64,000 nucleotides of DNA from Nocardia uniformis NBRC 13702 (GCF_001613345.1 NZ_BDCE01000010.1:1-64000), one strand, 5' to 3'; numbered from the stretch's first letter, positions 45,301 to 54,880 are shown. Notes: generated from the letters alone by a model not told the origin. Made by a program: numbers and translations.

Positions 45301-45624
45301 ATGCACATGACTACCCCGATTGCTCGATTGGACGTAGAGCAGGCCGAAGCGCGAATCGCCTGGGTTTCCCAGGCCCGATGCAAGGAAGTGGATCCCGACC
45401 AGCTTTTCGTGCGTGGCGCGGCGCAGCGGAAAGCGGCGACCATCTGTCGGCACTGCCCGGTACTGATGGAGTGCGGAGCAGACGCACTCGACAACCGGGT
45501 CGAGTTCGGCGTGTGGGGCGGTATGACCGAACGGCAACGGCGCGCACTGCTCAAGCAGCATCCCGAGGTGACGTCCTGGGCCGACTTCTTTCTCGTCCAG
45601 CGTCAGCAGAAAGTAGCGATGTAG
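45301..45624 (+). CDS. whiB4: WhiB-family Fe-S regulator, WhiB4-like
   Basis: A 107-residue WhiB protein. The four cluster cysteines are Cys27, Cys49, Cys52 and Cys58 (ARCKEVDP; CRHCPVLMEC), followed by the GVWGG turn and a basic C-terminal helix (MTERQRRALLKQ). These proteins hold a redox-sensitive [4Fe-4S] cluster and act with the main sigma factor. The name rests on gene order: it is divergent from ponA2 and beside two ArsA-like ATPases, as is whiB4 in M. tuberculosis. ATG 45301 has AAAGGGG upstream; ATG 45307 is possible. A strong terminator follows. Confidence 0.9.
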   Translation: MHMTTPIARLDVEQAEARIAWVSQARCKEVDPDQLFVRGAAQRKAATICRHCPVLMECGADALDNRVEFGVWGGMTERQRRALLKQHPEVTSWADFFLVQRQQKVAM

Positions 45625-45646
45625 CACCCCTATCGTCGATAAGCAG

Positions 45647-45683
45647 AACGGACCGAGCCCGCGTATAGCGGGCTCGGTCCGTT
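45647..45683. terminator. Terminator of whiB4
   Basis: AACGGACCGAGCCCGC and GCGGGCTCGGTCCGTT form a perfect 16-bp stem with loop GTATA, then TTTCT. It lies 22 bases past whiB4 and may also serve the convergent ATPase gene. Confidence 0.9.
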
Positions 45684-45756
45684 TCTGGGCCGAATTCGGT
45701 CATATCCATCAAGCAGGACGGATGGGATAAGGCCGACTTATGCTCGACTGCTATTG

Positions 45757-46923
45757 CTACGCTGCCGGATTCGCGGCGGCCTCGAGTTGGTCGGCCACCG
45801 CGCGCAGTGCCTCGAGGTCGGCGACCTCGAACGGCAGTGCCGTCACCGCGGCAATCGGCACCCGTGGATGCGCGCCCGTGAAGCGGTGCAGCAGATGCTG
45901 CTCCCGCTTCGCGGTCTCCGCTCGATGCGCGTGGATGCGCAGCACCGCCGCGGTGAGAACGGCCGGGGTGATCTCCTCCGCGACCTCGGTGGCGTCGGCC
46001 GGTGCCAGCCGGTCGGCGGCCACCAGCGACTCCTGCTCCGAGAGCGAGCTCAGCACCGGATGGGTGCGGTTGAGCACCAGGCCGGCCAGCGGCATCTTGT
46101 CGTGGGACAGCCGGTCGACGAAGAACGATGCCTCCCGCAGCGCGTCGGGCTCCGCCGCCGCCACCACCACGAAGTGGGTGCCGGGCCGCGAGAGCATGGC
46201 GTAGGTGCGGTCCGCGCGATCCTGGAAGCCGCCGAACATGGACTCGAGCGATTGCAGGAACAGCGACGCGTCCTTGAGCAACTGGCCGCCGACGACCGTC
46301 GATACCCCGCGCAGCGCCAGGCTCATCGCACCCGTCACCAGGCGGCCGACCCCGCGGCCCGGCATCATGATCACGCGAATCATGCGGCCGTTCAGAAAGT
46401 TTCCCAGCCGTTTGGGCGCGTCGAGGAAGTCCAGGGCGTTCCGCGACGGCGGTGTGTCTACGACGATGAGATCCCACTCGCGCTTGCCCGCGAGCTGACC
46501 CAGCTTCTCCATCGCCATGTATTCCTGCGTCCCACCGAAGGATGAGGCGACCGTTTGATAGATCGGGTTGGCGAAGACCTGCTCCGCCTTCTCCGGGCTG
46601 GTGTGCTCGAGCACCATCTCATCGAAGGTGCGGCGCATATTCAGCATCATGGCGTACAGCTCGCCCTTGGCCTCCGGGCCGAGCTCCACCCGCTGCGGAA
46701 CATTGCCCAGGTCGCTGACCCCCAGCGACTGCGCCAGCCGCCGTGCCGGGTCGATGGTCAGCACCACGACCTTGCGGCCCGCCTCGGCGGCACGCACCGC
46801 GATGGCGGCGGCCGTGGTGGTCTTGCCGACACCGCCGGAGCCGCAGCACACCACGATGCGCGAGGACTTATCGGCGATGATCTTCGAAATATCCAGTGGG
46901 ACAGTGTTGGCCGGAAGACTCAT
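45757..46923 (-). CDS. ArsA/GET3-like ATPase, second subunit
   Basis: A 388-residue P-loop ATPase of the anion-transporting/Get3 type. The P-loop is [20 protein letters not shown] near residue 24, switch I gives [14 protein letters not shown], and [18 protein letters not shown] is the Walker B region. It pairs with the upstream homologue, two bases away, in one operon. It corresponds to Rv3680, reported with Rv3679 as a paired ATPase; a role in protein or metal handling is proposed for such pairs. No ArsB or membrane subunit is adjacent. Confidence 0.87.
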   Translation of the reverse strand: MSLPANTVPLDISKIIADKSSRIVVCCGSGGVGKTTTAAAIAVRAAEAGRKVVVLTIDPARRLAQSLGVSDLGNVPQRVELGPEAKGELYAMMLNMRRTFDEMVLEHTSPEKAEQVFANPIYQTVASSFGGTQEYMAMEKLGQLAGKREWDLIVVDTPPSRNALDFLDAPKRLGNFLNGRMIRVIMMPGRGVGRLVTGAMSLALRGVSTVVGGQLLKDASLFLQSLESMFGGFQDRADRTYAMLSRPGTHFVVVAAAEPDALREASFFVDRLSHDKMPLAGLVLNRTHPVLSSLSEQESLVAADRLAPADATEVAEEITPAVLTAAVLRIHAHRAETAKREQHLLHRFTGAHPRVPIAAVTALPFEVADLEALRAVADQLEAAANPAA

Positions 46924-46925
46924 GA

Positions 46926-47963
46926 TCAGCGAACTCCCTGCGCGCTCAGTACTTCGGCCAGCTCGTAGAGCCCGCCCAGGTCCATCCCATCGTCGAGCGA
47001 TGGCAGGTACATCCGGGAAATATCCACCGCCGCCAGTTCCGTCGAGCTCTCGTCCTGGGCCTGTAGTCGCATCGAATGCTCCACGGCCTCGGTGACCAGG
47101 CCCTGGAAGTCGGCCTCCGACAGCGTGATTCCGGACTCGGCGAGTCCGGCGCGCAGCGCGTCGACATCGAGGCCACCCTGGGCGACCTTCGCCCGCACAT
47201 CGCGCGGAAGGTAGCCCTCACCCGCGCGATTCACGATGACGGTGCCGATATTCAGCTCGTTGGCGGTGAGTTCGGCGATGGCGTCGGCGGTCTCCTGCAC
47301 CGGCAGCGCCTCCAGCAGTGTCACCAGGTGGATCATGGTCTGCTCGGAATGCAGCAGCTTGGATACGCCCTCGGCCTGCGTGGCGATCGGTCCACCCTTG
47401 GCGATCTCCGCCATGGCCTGGGTGACATCCAGGAAGCTGGCGATTCGGCCGGTCGGGGGCGCGTCGATCACGATTTCGTCATAGGCCGGTTTGCCCGCCT
47501 TATCGACGCGGACCGCGCACTCCTTGATCTTGCCGGTGAGAATCACATCCCGCAGGCCCGGCGCGATGGTGGTGACGAATTCGATGGCCCCCACCCGATT
47601 CATGGCCCGCCCGGCGAAACCCAGGTTGTAGAACATATCCAGGTATTCCAGGAAGGCATGTTCCACATCGAGGGCCAGCGCCATCACCTCACCGCCACCA
47701 TCGGCGGTGGCGATCCGAGTCTCGGTGGGCGGCAAGGGCGGTAGATCGAAGAGCTGGGCAATGGACTGCCGCCCCTCCACCTCCACCAGCAGCACTCGAC
47801 GACCACCGGCGGCCAGCGCGAGCGCCAATGCGCCCGCGACCGTCGACTTCCCGGTTCCCCCCTTCCCGGAAACGTAGTGCAGGCGGGCTTTCTCGGCCCG
47901 CTGCGGCCAACCTGATTGAACCCCTGGCTCCGCAGATACGGGCACTGCGATCGGTACTCCCAC
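46926..47963 (-). CDS. ArsA/GET3-like ATPase, first subunit
   Basis: A 345-residue P-loop ATPase. The deviant Walker A is [20 protein letters not shown] near residue 30. [15 protein letters not shown] replaces the usual DPA switch I, and [18 protein letters not shown] is the Walker B region. It corresponds to Rv3679. The substitution of the DP(A/S) element suggests that the two subunits are not equivalent, as in a heterodimer. The start is GTG at 47963. It is divergent from the DUF4177 gene across 155 bases. Confidence 0.87.
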   Translation of the reverse strand: MGVPIAVPVSAEPGVQSGWPQRAEKARLHYVSGKGGTGKSTVAGALALALAAGGRRVLLVEVEGRQSIAQLFDLPPLPPTETRIATADGGGEVMALALDVEHAFLEYLDMFYNLGFAGRAMNRVGAIEFVTTIAPGLRDVILTGKIKECAVRVDKAGKPAYDEIVIDAPPTGRIASFLDVTQAMAEIAKGGPIATQAEGVSKLLHSEQTMIHLVTLLEALPVQETADAIAELTANELNIGTVIVNRAGEGYLPRDVRAKVAQGGLDVDALRAGLAESGITLSEADFQGLVTEAVEHSMRLQAQDESSTELAAVDISRMYLPSLDDGMDLGGLYELAEVLSAQGVR

Positions 47964-48118
47964 GATCGCGAGCCTATAACTCGTTCCTTATTCCTGCCCA
48001 GAGGGAAGTCAGTACTGTCTGGTACACCACTGCCGGAATGGCGGGATTCCCGAAATGGCCAGCGCATAGCGGAGGGCCGGGGGTGCTCCGGCACGGGCCG
48101 GGCATCTACGCTCAGCCC

Positions 48119-48283
48119 ATGAGTGAAGTGACCACGTGGGAATACGCGACGGTGCCGCTGCTGACACATGCGACCAAGGCCATTCTGGACCAGTGGGGTT
48201 CCGACGGCTGGGAGCTCGTCAGCGTGCTGCCCGGACCGACCGGTGAACAGCATGTGGCCTACCTGAAGCGGCCCAAGAACTGA
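48119..48283 (+). CDS. DUF4177 small protein
   Basis: A 54-residue protein. TTWEYATVPLLTHATKAILDQWGSDGWELVSVLPG is the DUF4177 pattern. Its stop shares a base with the next ATG (TGATG), so it is coupled to RidA. It matches the small gene before Rv3678c in M. tuberculosis. The function is unknown. Confidence 0.87.
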   Translation: MSEVTTWEYATVPLLTHATKAILDQWGSDGWELVSVLPGPTGEQHVAYLKRPKN

Positions 48284-48759
48284 TGGCCGCCAACGGTTCG
48301 GCCACCAACTGGGCCGAGAATCTGGAGAAGCTGGGGCTGACCCTCCCCCCGGTCACGCCGCCCGTGGCCGCCTACATTCCCGCCACGCGCAGCGGGAACC
48401 ACGTCTACACCTCCGGCCAGCTGCCGTTCGTGAACGGTGAACTCAGTGCCGTCGGCAAGGTCGGCGCTGAGGTCAGTGCCGCGGACGGCAAGGAAGCCGC
48501 CAAGCTGTGCGCACTCAATGCGCTGGCGGCCGTGCACGACCTGGTCGGTCTCGACAATGTGGTGCGGATCGTGAAGGTCGTCGGATTCGTCGCTTCCGCA
48601 CCGGGATTCAATGAGCAGCCGCAGGTCATCAATGGCGCCTCGGAGTTCCTGGGCGAGGTGTTCGGCGATGCGGGCGTACACGCGCGCTCCGCCGTCGGCG
48701 TCTCCGAGCTGCCGAAGAACACCCCCGTCGAGGTGGAACTCATCGCGGAAGTTCGCTGA
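48283..48759 (+). CDS. RidA/YjgF family protein
   Basis: A 158-residue member of the RidA superfamily. YIPATRSGNHVYTSGQLPF and the C-terminal GVHARSAVGVSELPKNTPVEVELIAEV are characteristic. The arginine in HARSAVGV aligns with the one that binds substrate carboxylate in enamine/imine deaminases. It probably hydrolyses reactive enamines, or it may be an inactive paralogue. It corresponds to Rv3678c. Confidence 0.88.
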   Translation: MAANGSATNWAENLEKLGLTLPPVTPPVAAYIPATRSGNHVYTSGQLPFVNGELSAVGKVGAEVSAADGKEAAKLCALNALAAVHDLVGLDNVVRIVKVVGFVASAPGFNEQPQVINGASEFLGEVFGDAGVHARSAVGVSELPKNTPVEVELIAEVR

Positions 48760-48854
48760 CCGAAACTGGTTGGCGCACAGTGCAAGCGCGGTGGGTCCTG
48801 TGCTGACGTCGTGGAAGGATGGACTCACCGCGCCTCGTGCGTTAGGACGAAAGT

Positions 48855-49658
48855 ATGACCCTCACCCACCCCGCATATGAGCAGCTGCGCGCGGTCACCC
48901 CGTCCGCCTCGGTCCTCTTGGCGGACAACCCGAGTCAGATGACCCTGCAGGGTACGAATACCTGGATTCTGCGTGCGCCCGGCAGCTCCGAGTACGTGGT
49001 GATCGATCCGGGTCCGAAGGATCGCAAGCACAGCGCGGCCATCGCGCGCGAGACCGGCGGGAAGATCGCGCTCACGCTGATCACCCACCAGCACGCCGAC
49101 CACACCGGCGGTATCGACCGTCTGGTCGCGCTCACCGGCACCCCCGTGCGTGCCGTGAAATCCGAATTCCTGCGCGGCGACGGTACGGCGCTCGTCGGCG
49201 GTGAGGTCATCGAGGCCGCTGGAATCCGCCTCACCGTCCTCGCCACCCCCGGCCATACCGAAGATTCGGTGAGCTTCCTGCTGGACGGCCCGGACGATGC
49301 CGCCCTGCTGACCGGTGACACGGTCCTCGGCAGCGGCACCACCGTCCTGGAATCGCGCGACGGCGCGCTCGCCGACTATTTGGCTTCCCTGAATAATCTG
49401 ATCGCGGTCGCGCCCGGGCGTGTCCTGCTGCCCGCGCACGGCCCGGAGCACCGCGACGCCGAACCGGTGATCCGCTACTACCTCGCACACCGCGAGGAAC
49501 GTCTCCAACAGGTCCGTGACGCATTGGTGAAGCTGGGGCCCAACGCCAAGGCCCTACAGATCGTGGCGATGGTCTACGCCGATGTCGACAAGCGCCTCTG
49601 GCCCGCCGCGCGCAGCTCGGTGCAGGCCCAGCTGGCCTATATCCGTTCGCACGGATAG
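48855..49658 (+). CDS. MBL-fold metallo-hydrolase
   Basis: A 267-residue metallo-beta-lactamase-fold protein with the dinuclear site ITHQHADHTGG, ATPGHTEDSVSF, TGDTVLG and PAHGPEH. A C-terminal helical part carries VRDALVKLGPNAKALQIVAMVYADVD, as in LACTB2-like hydrolases. It corresponds to Rv3677c. LACTB2-like enzymes can cut RNA or act as thioesterases; the activity here is unknown. It is convergent with crp across a hairpin. Confidence 0.88.
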   Translation: MTLTHPAYEQLRAVTPSASVLLADNPSQMTLQGTNTWILRAPGSSEYVVIDPGPKDRKHSAAIARETGGKIALTLITHQHADHTGGIDRLVALTGTPVRAVKSEFLRGDGTALVGGEVIEAAGIRLTVLATPGHTEDSVSFLLDGPDDAALLTGDTVLGSGTTVLESRDGALADYLASLNNLIAVAPGRVLLPAHGPEHRDAEPVIRYYLAHREERLQQVRDALVKLGPNAKALQIVAMVYADVDKRLWPAARSSVQAQLAYIRSHG

Positions 49659-49703
49659 GGCACTCGGGTCCACAACGGACAATTCGGACAAGCTGTGGAC
49701 GCA

Positions 49704-49749
49704 CGTAGGGACCGGGGCGTCACCCTGAGGTGGCGACCCGGTCCCTACG
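49704..49749. terminator. Bidirectional terminator between MBL hydrolase and crp
   Basis: CGTAGGGACCGGG and CCCGGTCCCTACG form a perfect 13-bp stem, with an inner smaller hairpin. It lies between convergent genes, 17 bases from the crp stop. Confidence 0.8.
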
Positions 49750-49766
49750 AGTCTCTGTTCCCTGGT

Positions 49767-50441
49767 CTAGCGAGCTCGGCGCGCGAGGCGCTCCGAGTCG
49801 GAGATCAGTACGCTCTTGCCTTCCAGTCGCAACCAACCGCGATGCGCGAAGTCGGCCAGGGCCTTGTTCACGGTTTCACGGGAGGCGCCGACCAGCTGGG
49901 CGATCTCCTCCTGGGTCAGGTCGTGGGTCACGCGCAGCGCGCCCGCTTCCTGAGTGCCGAAACGCTGTGCGAGCTGCAGCAGCGCCTTGGCCACACGACC
50001 CGGAACATCGGTGAAGATGAGGTCGGCCAGGTTGTTGTTGGTACGGCGCAGGCGGCGGGCGAGGACGCGCAGCAACTGCTCCGCGATCTCCGGCCGCTGA
50101 TCAATCCACGACTTCAGCGCATCGCGATCCATCGTGACCGCGCGGACCTCGGTGACGGTGGTAGCCGTCGAGGTACGCGGACCCGGGTCGAAGATCGACA
50201 GTTCACCGAACATGTCCGACGGACCCATGATGGTCAGCAGGTTCTCGCGGCCGTCCGGAGACCGCCGCCCAATCTTCACCTTGCCGGACGTGATGATGAA
50301 CAACCGATCGCCGGGCTCACCTTCATTGAAGATGACATGCCCACGTGGAAAGTCCACGGGCTGAAGTTGTTTGGCAAGAGCGGCCACCGCGGTGGGCTCT
50401 ACGCCTTGGAAGATGCCTGCTCTGGCGAGGGCCTCGTCCAC
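49767..50441 (-). CDS. crp: Crp/Fnr-family cAMP-responsive regulator
   Basis: A 224-residue global regulator of the CRP/GlxR type. The cyclic-nucleotide domain has [20 protein letters not shown] near residue 40 and [18 protein letters not shown] near 78. The C-terminal winged helix contains [21 protein letters not shown] near residue 175. The length and sequence fit M. tuberculosis Rv3676. It binds TGTGA-N6-TCACA-type sites; one candidate precedes whiB4 here. A periodic CGACACGC array lies upstream of its start. Confidence 0.93.
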   Translation of the reverse strand: MDEALARAGIFQGVEPTAVAALAKQLQPVDFPRGHVIFNEGEPGDRLFIITSGKVKIGRRSPDGRENLLTIMGPSDMFGELSIFDPGPRTSTATTVTEVRAVTMDRDALKSWIDQRPEIAEQLLRVLARRLRRTNNNLADLIFTDVPGRVAKALLQLAQRFGTQEAGALRVTHDLTQEEIAQLVGASRETVNKALADFAHRGWLRLEGKSVLISDSERLARRAR

Positions 50442-50558
50442 GAATGTGCTCCTTATGGGAAATGGCTCTGTCCTGGACCGAAGCGCTTCGGCCGACAGTG
50501 CAGTCTACTTTGCAATATGTCCGGGTAGTGATAGACACCACGTGCCGCGCTCATTCTC

Positions 50559-50610
50559 CGACACGCGGAGCCCGTTTTCACGACACGCACTGCACATACT
50601 CGCGACACGC
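50559..50610. repeat. Three CGACACGC units spaced exactly 22 bp
   Basis: CGACACGC begins at 50559, 50581 and 50603. The first and third continue with GGA. They lie 118-169 bases upstream of the crp start. The spacing equals about two helical turns, so the units face the same side of DNA, as for a regulator array. Confidence 0.55.
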
Positions 50611-50671
50611 GGAACACTCACGTTAGCCGCTGCTACCGGCCTGGATATATTGCCCCAACTGACTCCAGCGG

Positions 50672-50914
50672 TCAGCTGGCTTGCGCGACATCCATCGCGT
50701 CACTACTAGTACGGCGTCGGCGAGTCCGCGCGGCAGCTGCCGGCAGACCCAACTTGGTCATGTCACTGACCTCTGCGTTCGTCGCTCGATCGAGGTACTG
50801 CTGGACCTCTTCGTCGGGTTCGAGGAGCTTGCGGAGCCGATTCTCGACCCTTTCCATCACCAGCGCGAACAGCATCAACGCCACTGGGAAGAGCACCACA
50901 GCGAGTCCTTGCAT
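50672..50914 (-). CDS. Small single-span membrane protein
   Basis: An 80-residue protein. MQGLAVVLFPVALMLFALVM is one transmembrane helix at the N-terminus. A charged helix follows (ERVENRLRKLLEPDEEVQQYLD), then a basic tail. ATG 50914 is preferred because the open frame upstream is not protein-like. The place between crp and nth matches that of Rv3675, though that protein is somewhat longer as I recall. The function is unknown. Confidence 0.65.
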   Translation of the reverse strand: MQGLAVVLFPVALMLFALVMERVENRLRKLLEPDEEVQQYLDRATNAEVSDMTKLGLPAAAARTRRRRTSSDAMDVAQAS

Positions 50915-51005
50915 ACGCAGCAGTAAACACGGCGAAGGTCTCAGATGGAACACGGCGGGTCCGCAGCCCGGTTGTCGAGCCGGGCTGGTTCCGTAAGGTG
51001 GACGG

Positions 51006-51863
51006 GTGCGTGTCTCTGAGTCCGGCGCGACCGCGAAACGGTCCGCAGCTACCGCCGTGCCCACGGCAGGCGATGCCGCGCAGGCGCAATCATCCACCGA
51101 TAGCGGAGTGCGGATACGGCCGCTGAAGGCGAACCCGCGCCGCAATGAGACCCGCACCGGCCTGGTCCGGCGGGCCCGGCGGATGTATCGGGAACTCACC
51201 GTTGCCTTTCCGGGCGCGCACTGCGAACTCGACTTCACGACACCGCTCGAATTGGCAGTCGCCACAATCCTTTCCGCGCAATGCACCGATGTGCGGGTGA
51301 ACCTGACCACCCCGGCGCTGTTCGCGAAATATCGCGACGCCCGCGCCTACGCCGAAGCCGATCGGACCGAGCTGGAGGAGTACATCCGGCCCACCGGCTT
51401 CTACCGCAACAAGACCAGTTCGCTGATCGGGTTGGGGCAGGCGCTCATGGAGCGCTACGACGGCGAACTTCCGGACAATCTCGCCGAACTGGTGCAGTTG
51501 CCCGGGATCGGTCGCAAGACCGCCAATGTCATTCTCGGCAACGCCTTCGGTGTGCCCGGTATCACTGTGGACACCCACTTCGGGCGGCTGGTGCAGCGCT
51601 GGAAATGGACCGCCGAAGAGGATCCGGTCAAGATCGAACATGCCGTCGGCGCGCTCATCGAGCGCAAGGACTGGACCATGCTGTCGCATCGCGTGATCTT
51701 CCACGGCCGTCGCGTATGCCATTCCCGCAAACCCGCGTGCGGAGCGTGCGTACTGGCCAAGGATTGCCCGTCCTACGGAATCGGACCCACCGATCCCGCC
51801 ACCGCCGCGGCCCTGGTGAAGGGTCCGGAGACCGAGCATCTGCTCGAGTTGGTGGGGCTGTGA
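51006..51863 (+). CDS. nth: Endonuclease III
   Basis: A 285-residue base-excision repair glycosylase/AP lyase. The HhH motif is [18 protein letters not shown] with the catalytic Lys. Catalytic Asp lies in TVDTHFGRL. The C-terminal [4Fe-4S] loop is C-x6-C-x2-C-x5-C ([17 protein letters not shown]). About 50 polar residues precede the usual start, so the GTG at 51006 may be too far upstream. It removes oxidised pyrimidines. It overlaps the next gene by four bases (GTGA). Confidence 0.95.
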   Translation: MRVSESGATAKRSAATAVPTAGDAAQAQSSTDSGVRIRPLKANPRRNETRTGLVRRARRMYRELTVAFPGAHCELDFTTPLELAVATILSAQCTDVRVNLTTPALFAKYRDARAYAEADRTELEEYIRPTGFYRNKTSSLIGLGQALMERYDGELPDNLAELVQLPGIGRKTANVILGNAFGVPGITVDTHFGRLVQRWKWTAEEDPVKIEHAVGALIERKDWTMLSHRVIFHGRRVCHSRKPACGACVLAKDCPSYGIGPTDPATAAALVKGPETEHLLELVGL

Positions 51864-52528
51864 CCGCGGAAATCCGCACGGGTACCTGGTGGCGGTGGGT
51901 GCTGCTGGCTGTCATCGTGGTTGTCGCGTCGGGTGTCGCGGTATGGGGTGTGTTCGGCGAGGACTCGGACGGCAATACCGCCGAAGGTACGAAAACGCGG
52001 CCGGTTCCGGCTGTTTCGGACCAGCAGCGGGCCGCTGCCGCGCTGGCCGCGTGCCCGCAGCCGAGCGGCGCGGGCGATGTCGACAGCGGCACGACCCGCG
52101 ACAGCCCGCTGCGCGGCATTACCGTCGACTGCCTGGCCGACGGCCGGTCCGTGGATCTGGCCGCCGCGCTCGCCGGAAAGCCCGCACTGCTCAATCTGTG
52201 GGCCTACTGGTGTGGGCCGTGCGCCGAGGAACTGCCGCTGCTGCAAGACTTTTCCGACCGGGCCGGTGACGCGCTGACGGTGCTGACCGTGCACAGTGAT
52301 CCGGAGGCGGCGAAGGCGCTCGCCCGGCTCGCCGGTCTCGATGTGCACCTGCCCGGTGTGCAGGACGCGGAAGCCAGCATCCGGACCGCCGTCGGCGCAC
52401 CCGCGGTGCTGCCGATCACGGTGCTGCTGCGCGCGGACGCGACGGTGGCGAAGGTGGTGGTGCGGGCCTTCACGAGCGTCGACGACATCGCCGCCACCGT
52501 GGACGCCGAACTCGGAGTGAAGGCATGA
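51860..52528 (+). CDS. Membrane-anchored thioredoxin-like (TlpA) protein
   Basis: A 222-residue protein. One N-terminal membrane anchor ([20 protein letters not shown]) is followed by an extracytoplasmic thioredoxin fold with [17 protein letters not shown] near residue 115 (CxxC). It corresponds to Rv3673c, located between nth and a Nudix gene. It likely reduces or isomerises disulfides outside the membrane. GTG at 51860 overlaps the nth stop. An additional Cys pair (ACPQP and TVDCLAD) precedes the active site. Confidence 0.9.
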   Translation: MTAEIRTGTWWRWVLLAVIVVVASGVAVWGVFGEDSDGNTAEGTKTRPVPAVSDQQRAAAALAACPQPSGAGDVDSGTTRDSPLRGITVDCLADGRSVDLAAALAGKPALLNLWAYWCGPCAEELPLLQDFSDRAGDALTVLTVHSDPEAAKALARLAGLDVHLPGVQDAEASIRTAVGAPAVLPITVLLRADATVAKVVVRAFTSVDDIAATVDAELGVKA

Positions 52529-53265
52529 GATACGAGATTTCCACCGACGAGATTCCGTCGTGGCTGCGCGCGGTGACCGAGCACGATCCGGCCGATCCGA
52601 CCGGCGTCAACCCGGTACTGCGGCGCACGGTCGTGCGCACGGCGGTGCGCAAGGTCGCCAATGCCACCGGACGGACCCGCGACGCGGCCGTACTGGTGCT
52701 GTTCGGCGGGGCCCAGGAGGCCGATCCCAACACCCTCGGCGGCCTGCCCGATGACGCGAACGTGCTGCTCACCCAGCGGGCCGCGACCCTGCGCCAACAC
52801 AGCGGGCAGGTCGCGTTCCCCGGCGGCGCGGTCGATCCGGGTGATGACGGACCGATCTTCACCGCGCTGCGTGAGGCCGAAGAGGAGACCGGGCTCGATC
52901 CGGCCAGCGTGCAGCCGCTGTCGCTACTACCCAAGATCTTCGTGCCGCCGTCCGGATTCGATGTGACACCGGTCGTCGGTTATTGGCGCACGCCCGGCGA
53001 GGTCGGCGTGGTGAGTGAGCAGGAGGCCACCCGGGTGGCGCGCGTACCGCTCGCCGACCTGCTCGACCCGGCCAATCGATTCGTGGTCCGGCATCCGCTC
53101 GGATATATGGGTCCGGCGTTCGCGGTGGACGGCATGCTGGTGTGGGGTTTCACCGCGGGCGTGCTCGCCGGACTACTAGCGGTATCGGGGTGGGAAAAGG
53201 AATGGGACTATCACGACGTGCGTGATCTGCAGGCCTCATTGGCCGCGGTAGGGATGACATTATGA
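52525..53265 (+). CDS. Nudix hydrolase, CoA pyrophosphatase type
   Basis: A 246-residue Nudix protein. The Nudix box reads GAVDPGDDGPIFTALREAEEETGL; the first acidic position is Asp rather than Glu. A preceding LLTQRAATLRQHSGQVAFPGG is the motif of CoA-specific members (NUDT7/8-like). It may hydrolyse CoA or related dinucleotides. It is coupled by ATGA overlaps on both sides. It corresponds to Rv3672c. Confidence 0.9.
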   Translation: MRYEISTDEIPSWLRAVTEHDPADPTGVNPVLRRTVVRTAVRKVANATGRTRDAAVLVLFGGAQEADPNTLGGLPDDANVLLTQRAATLRQHSGQVAFPGGAVDPGDDGPIFTALREAEEETGLDPASVQPLSLLPKIFVPPSGFDVTPVVGYWRTPGEVGVVSEQEATRVARVPLADLLDPANRFVVRHPLGYMGPAFAVDGMLVWGFTAGVLAGLLAVSGWEKEWDYHDVRDLQASLAAVGMTL

Positions 53266-54455
53266 CCTCTTCGGCCTGGCTCGACCTCGGCGTCGTGATC
53301 ATCGCGCTGCTGGCCGCCTCCTCCGGGTGGCGGCAGGGCGCGGTCGCGTCGGCGCTCGCCTTCCTGGGCGTGGTGCTGGGCGCGGTGGCCGGAATTCTGA
53401 TCGCACCGCACATCCTCATTCACCTGAGCGAGGGCCGCAGCCGCGTACTGGTGGGCGTGCTGCTCATTGTGGCGCTGGTGATCGTCGGTGAGATCGCGGG
53501 CATGGTGCTGGGCCGGGCGGCGCGCAGCGGTATGCGCGATCCGTTCATGCGCAGTGTGGACAGCGTGGTCGGCGCGGGTCTGCAGATGGTCGCGGTGCTG
53601 GCCACCGCGTGGCTGCTGGCGCTACCGCTGGCCAGCTCATCGCAGCCGGGTATCGCGGCGGCCGTACAGAATTCGCGGGTGCTCGCCGAGGTCAACAAGC
53701 TCGCGCCGGACTGGCTGCGGCAGTTGCCCAATGAGTTCTCCAATCTGCTCAATACCTCCGGGCTGCCGGATGTCATCGGACCGTTCGGCCGGGTGCCGGT
53801 CGCGGCCGTGGAACCGCCCGATCCGAGCGTGCTGCAACTGCCGGTCGCGCAGCAGCTCCAGCACAGTGTGCTGCGCATCAAGGGCGTAGCGCCGAGTTGC
53901 CAACGCGCCCTGGAGGGTTCGGGCTTCGTGGTCGCGCCCGAACGCATCATGACCAATGCGCACGTGGTGGCGGGCACCACCAGCGTCACCGTCGACACCG
54001 CGCGCGGGCCGCTCAGCGCGTCCGTGGTGCTGTTCGACCCGTCCAAGGACATCGCGGTCCTCGCGGTGCCCGGACTGGTCGCGCCGGTGATCCCGCTGGC
54101 CCCGCAGGCGGCCGGTGCGGGCGAGAACTCCATCGTGCTCGGCTATCCGGGCGGCGGCGCGTACGCCGCCAGCGCGGCGCGTGTCCGCGAAACCCTGGAT
54201 CTGAAGGGCCCCAACATCTATCGCAACGGCAATGTCCAACGCGAGGTGTACACGGTCCGCGGCCTGGTCCGCGCGGGTAACTCCGGCGGCCCCCTGGTCG
54301 ACACCGACGGCCAGGTCCTCGGCGTGGTCTTCGGCGCCGCCGTCACCGATGAGGACACCGGGTACGTGCTCACCCTGAACGAGGTCCGCACGGAGCTCGA
54401 CGCGGCCCCGAACGTGAACGCACCTGTGCCGACGGGTGACTGTGTGCTGAGCTAG
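53262..54455 (+). CDS. marP: Membrane serine protease MarP
   Basis: A 397-residue protein, the same length I recall for M. tuberculosis MarP (Rv3671c). Four transmembrane segments of CvpA type span about residues 7-125. The periplasmic trypsin-like domain carries His234 (TNAHVVAG), Asp263 (SKDIAVLAV) and Ser341 (RAGNSGGPLVD). Cys213 and Cys394 match the disulfide pair described for the mycobacterial enzyme. MarP supports survival in acid and under oxidative stress. It is the last gene of the nth-trx-nudix-marP operon. Confidence 0.95.
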   Translation: MTSSAWLDLGVVIIALLAASSGWRQGAVASALAFLGVVLGAVAGILIAPHILIHLSEGRSRVLVGVLLIVALVIVGEIAGMVLGRAARSGMRDPFMRSVDSVVGAGLQMVAVLATAWLLALPLASSSQPGIAAAVQNSRVLAEVNKLAPDWLRQLPNEFSNLLNTSGLPDVIGPFGRVPVAAVEPPDPSVLQLPVAQQLQHSVLRIKGVAPSCQRALEGSGFVVAPERIMTNAHVVAGTTSVTVDTARGPLSASVVLFDPSKDIAVLAVPGLVAPVIPLAPQAAGAGENSIVLGYPGGGAYAASAARVRETLDLKGPNIYRNGNVQREVYTVRGLVRAGNSGGPLVDTDGQVLGVVFGAAVTDEDTGYVLTLNEVRTELDAAPNVNAPVPTGDCVLS

Positions 54456-54485
54456 GCGACTGCGTACTCGAGCTAGGCGACTGCG
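54449..54485. repeat. 21-bp tandem duplication of the marP stop region
   Basis: GAGCTAGGCGACTGCG occurs at 54449 and again at 54470. The first copy contains the marP stop codon. The pattern parallels the echA19 3' end. Confidence 0.7.
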
Positions 54486-54500
54486 CAATGACCTGAGCCT

Positions 54501-54531
54501 CGTTATGGCCGGAATCCGACCGGCCATAACG
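54501..54531 (+). terminator. Terminator hairpin of marP
   Basis: CGTTATGGCCGG and CCGGCCATAACG form a perfect 12-bp stem with a 7-base loop, 45 bases past marP. Confidence 0.65.
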
Positions 54532-54606
54532 GGGTGGCCCCGCCCTCGCACGGGACCCGAATCACCATCATCGCCACCAGCTTCGTTCGGGCGTGCGTAC
54601 CAGCTT

Positions 54607-54694
54607 CGTCATTCCGGCGTGCTTTTGGCCGGAATCCACAGGTTGTCGAAGTGCTGCGGGTGTGGATCCCCGCCAAGAGCGCACCTGGATGACG
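54607..54694. repeat. Dispersed inverted repeat (copy I)
   Basis: The left arm (54607-54639) equals consensus; the right arm (54662-54694) carries several changes. The centre is 22 bases. Confidence 0.75.
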
Positions 54695-54733
54695 GGGGCG
54701 CAGGAGCGTGCCGGGATACCAGGAGCGCTGCTG

Positions 54734-54786
54734 GGCATGACGGCATGCCGGGCATGACGGGCATGACGGCATGACGGCATGACGGG
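54734..54786. repeat. GGCATGACG-type short tandem repeats
   Basis: GGCATGACG and shorter GCATGAC units recur about six times with one variant (GGCATGCCG). The unit resembles the outer end of the dispersed repeat, so it may have grown from one. Confidence 0.6.
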
Positions 54787-54850
54787 GCGCAGGGTATGCC
54801 GGGGTATCAGGAGCGCTGCCGGCATGCGGGAGCCGCCATCCGCCAAGGGG

Positions 54851-54880
54851 TTTCAGGGGCGCAGCCCCTGAGAGCCACGA
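54851..54880. repeat. GC-rich hairpin element, second copy
   Basis: TTTCAGGGGCGCAGCCCCTGAGAG then CGAGAG, matching the element at 10195-10230. CAGGGGC pairs with GCCCCTG. It lies nine bases past the ephE stop. Confidence 0.55.

Noticed and set aside
50559..50610. Periodic repeats as a CRISPR array
   Set aside because: The units are only 8 bp with 14-bp gaps, there are three of them, and no cas gene is present.
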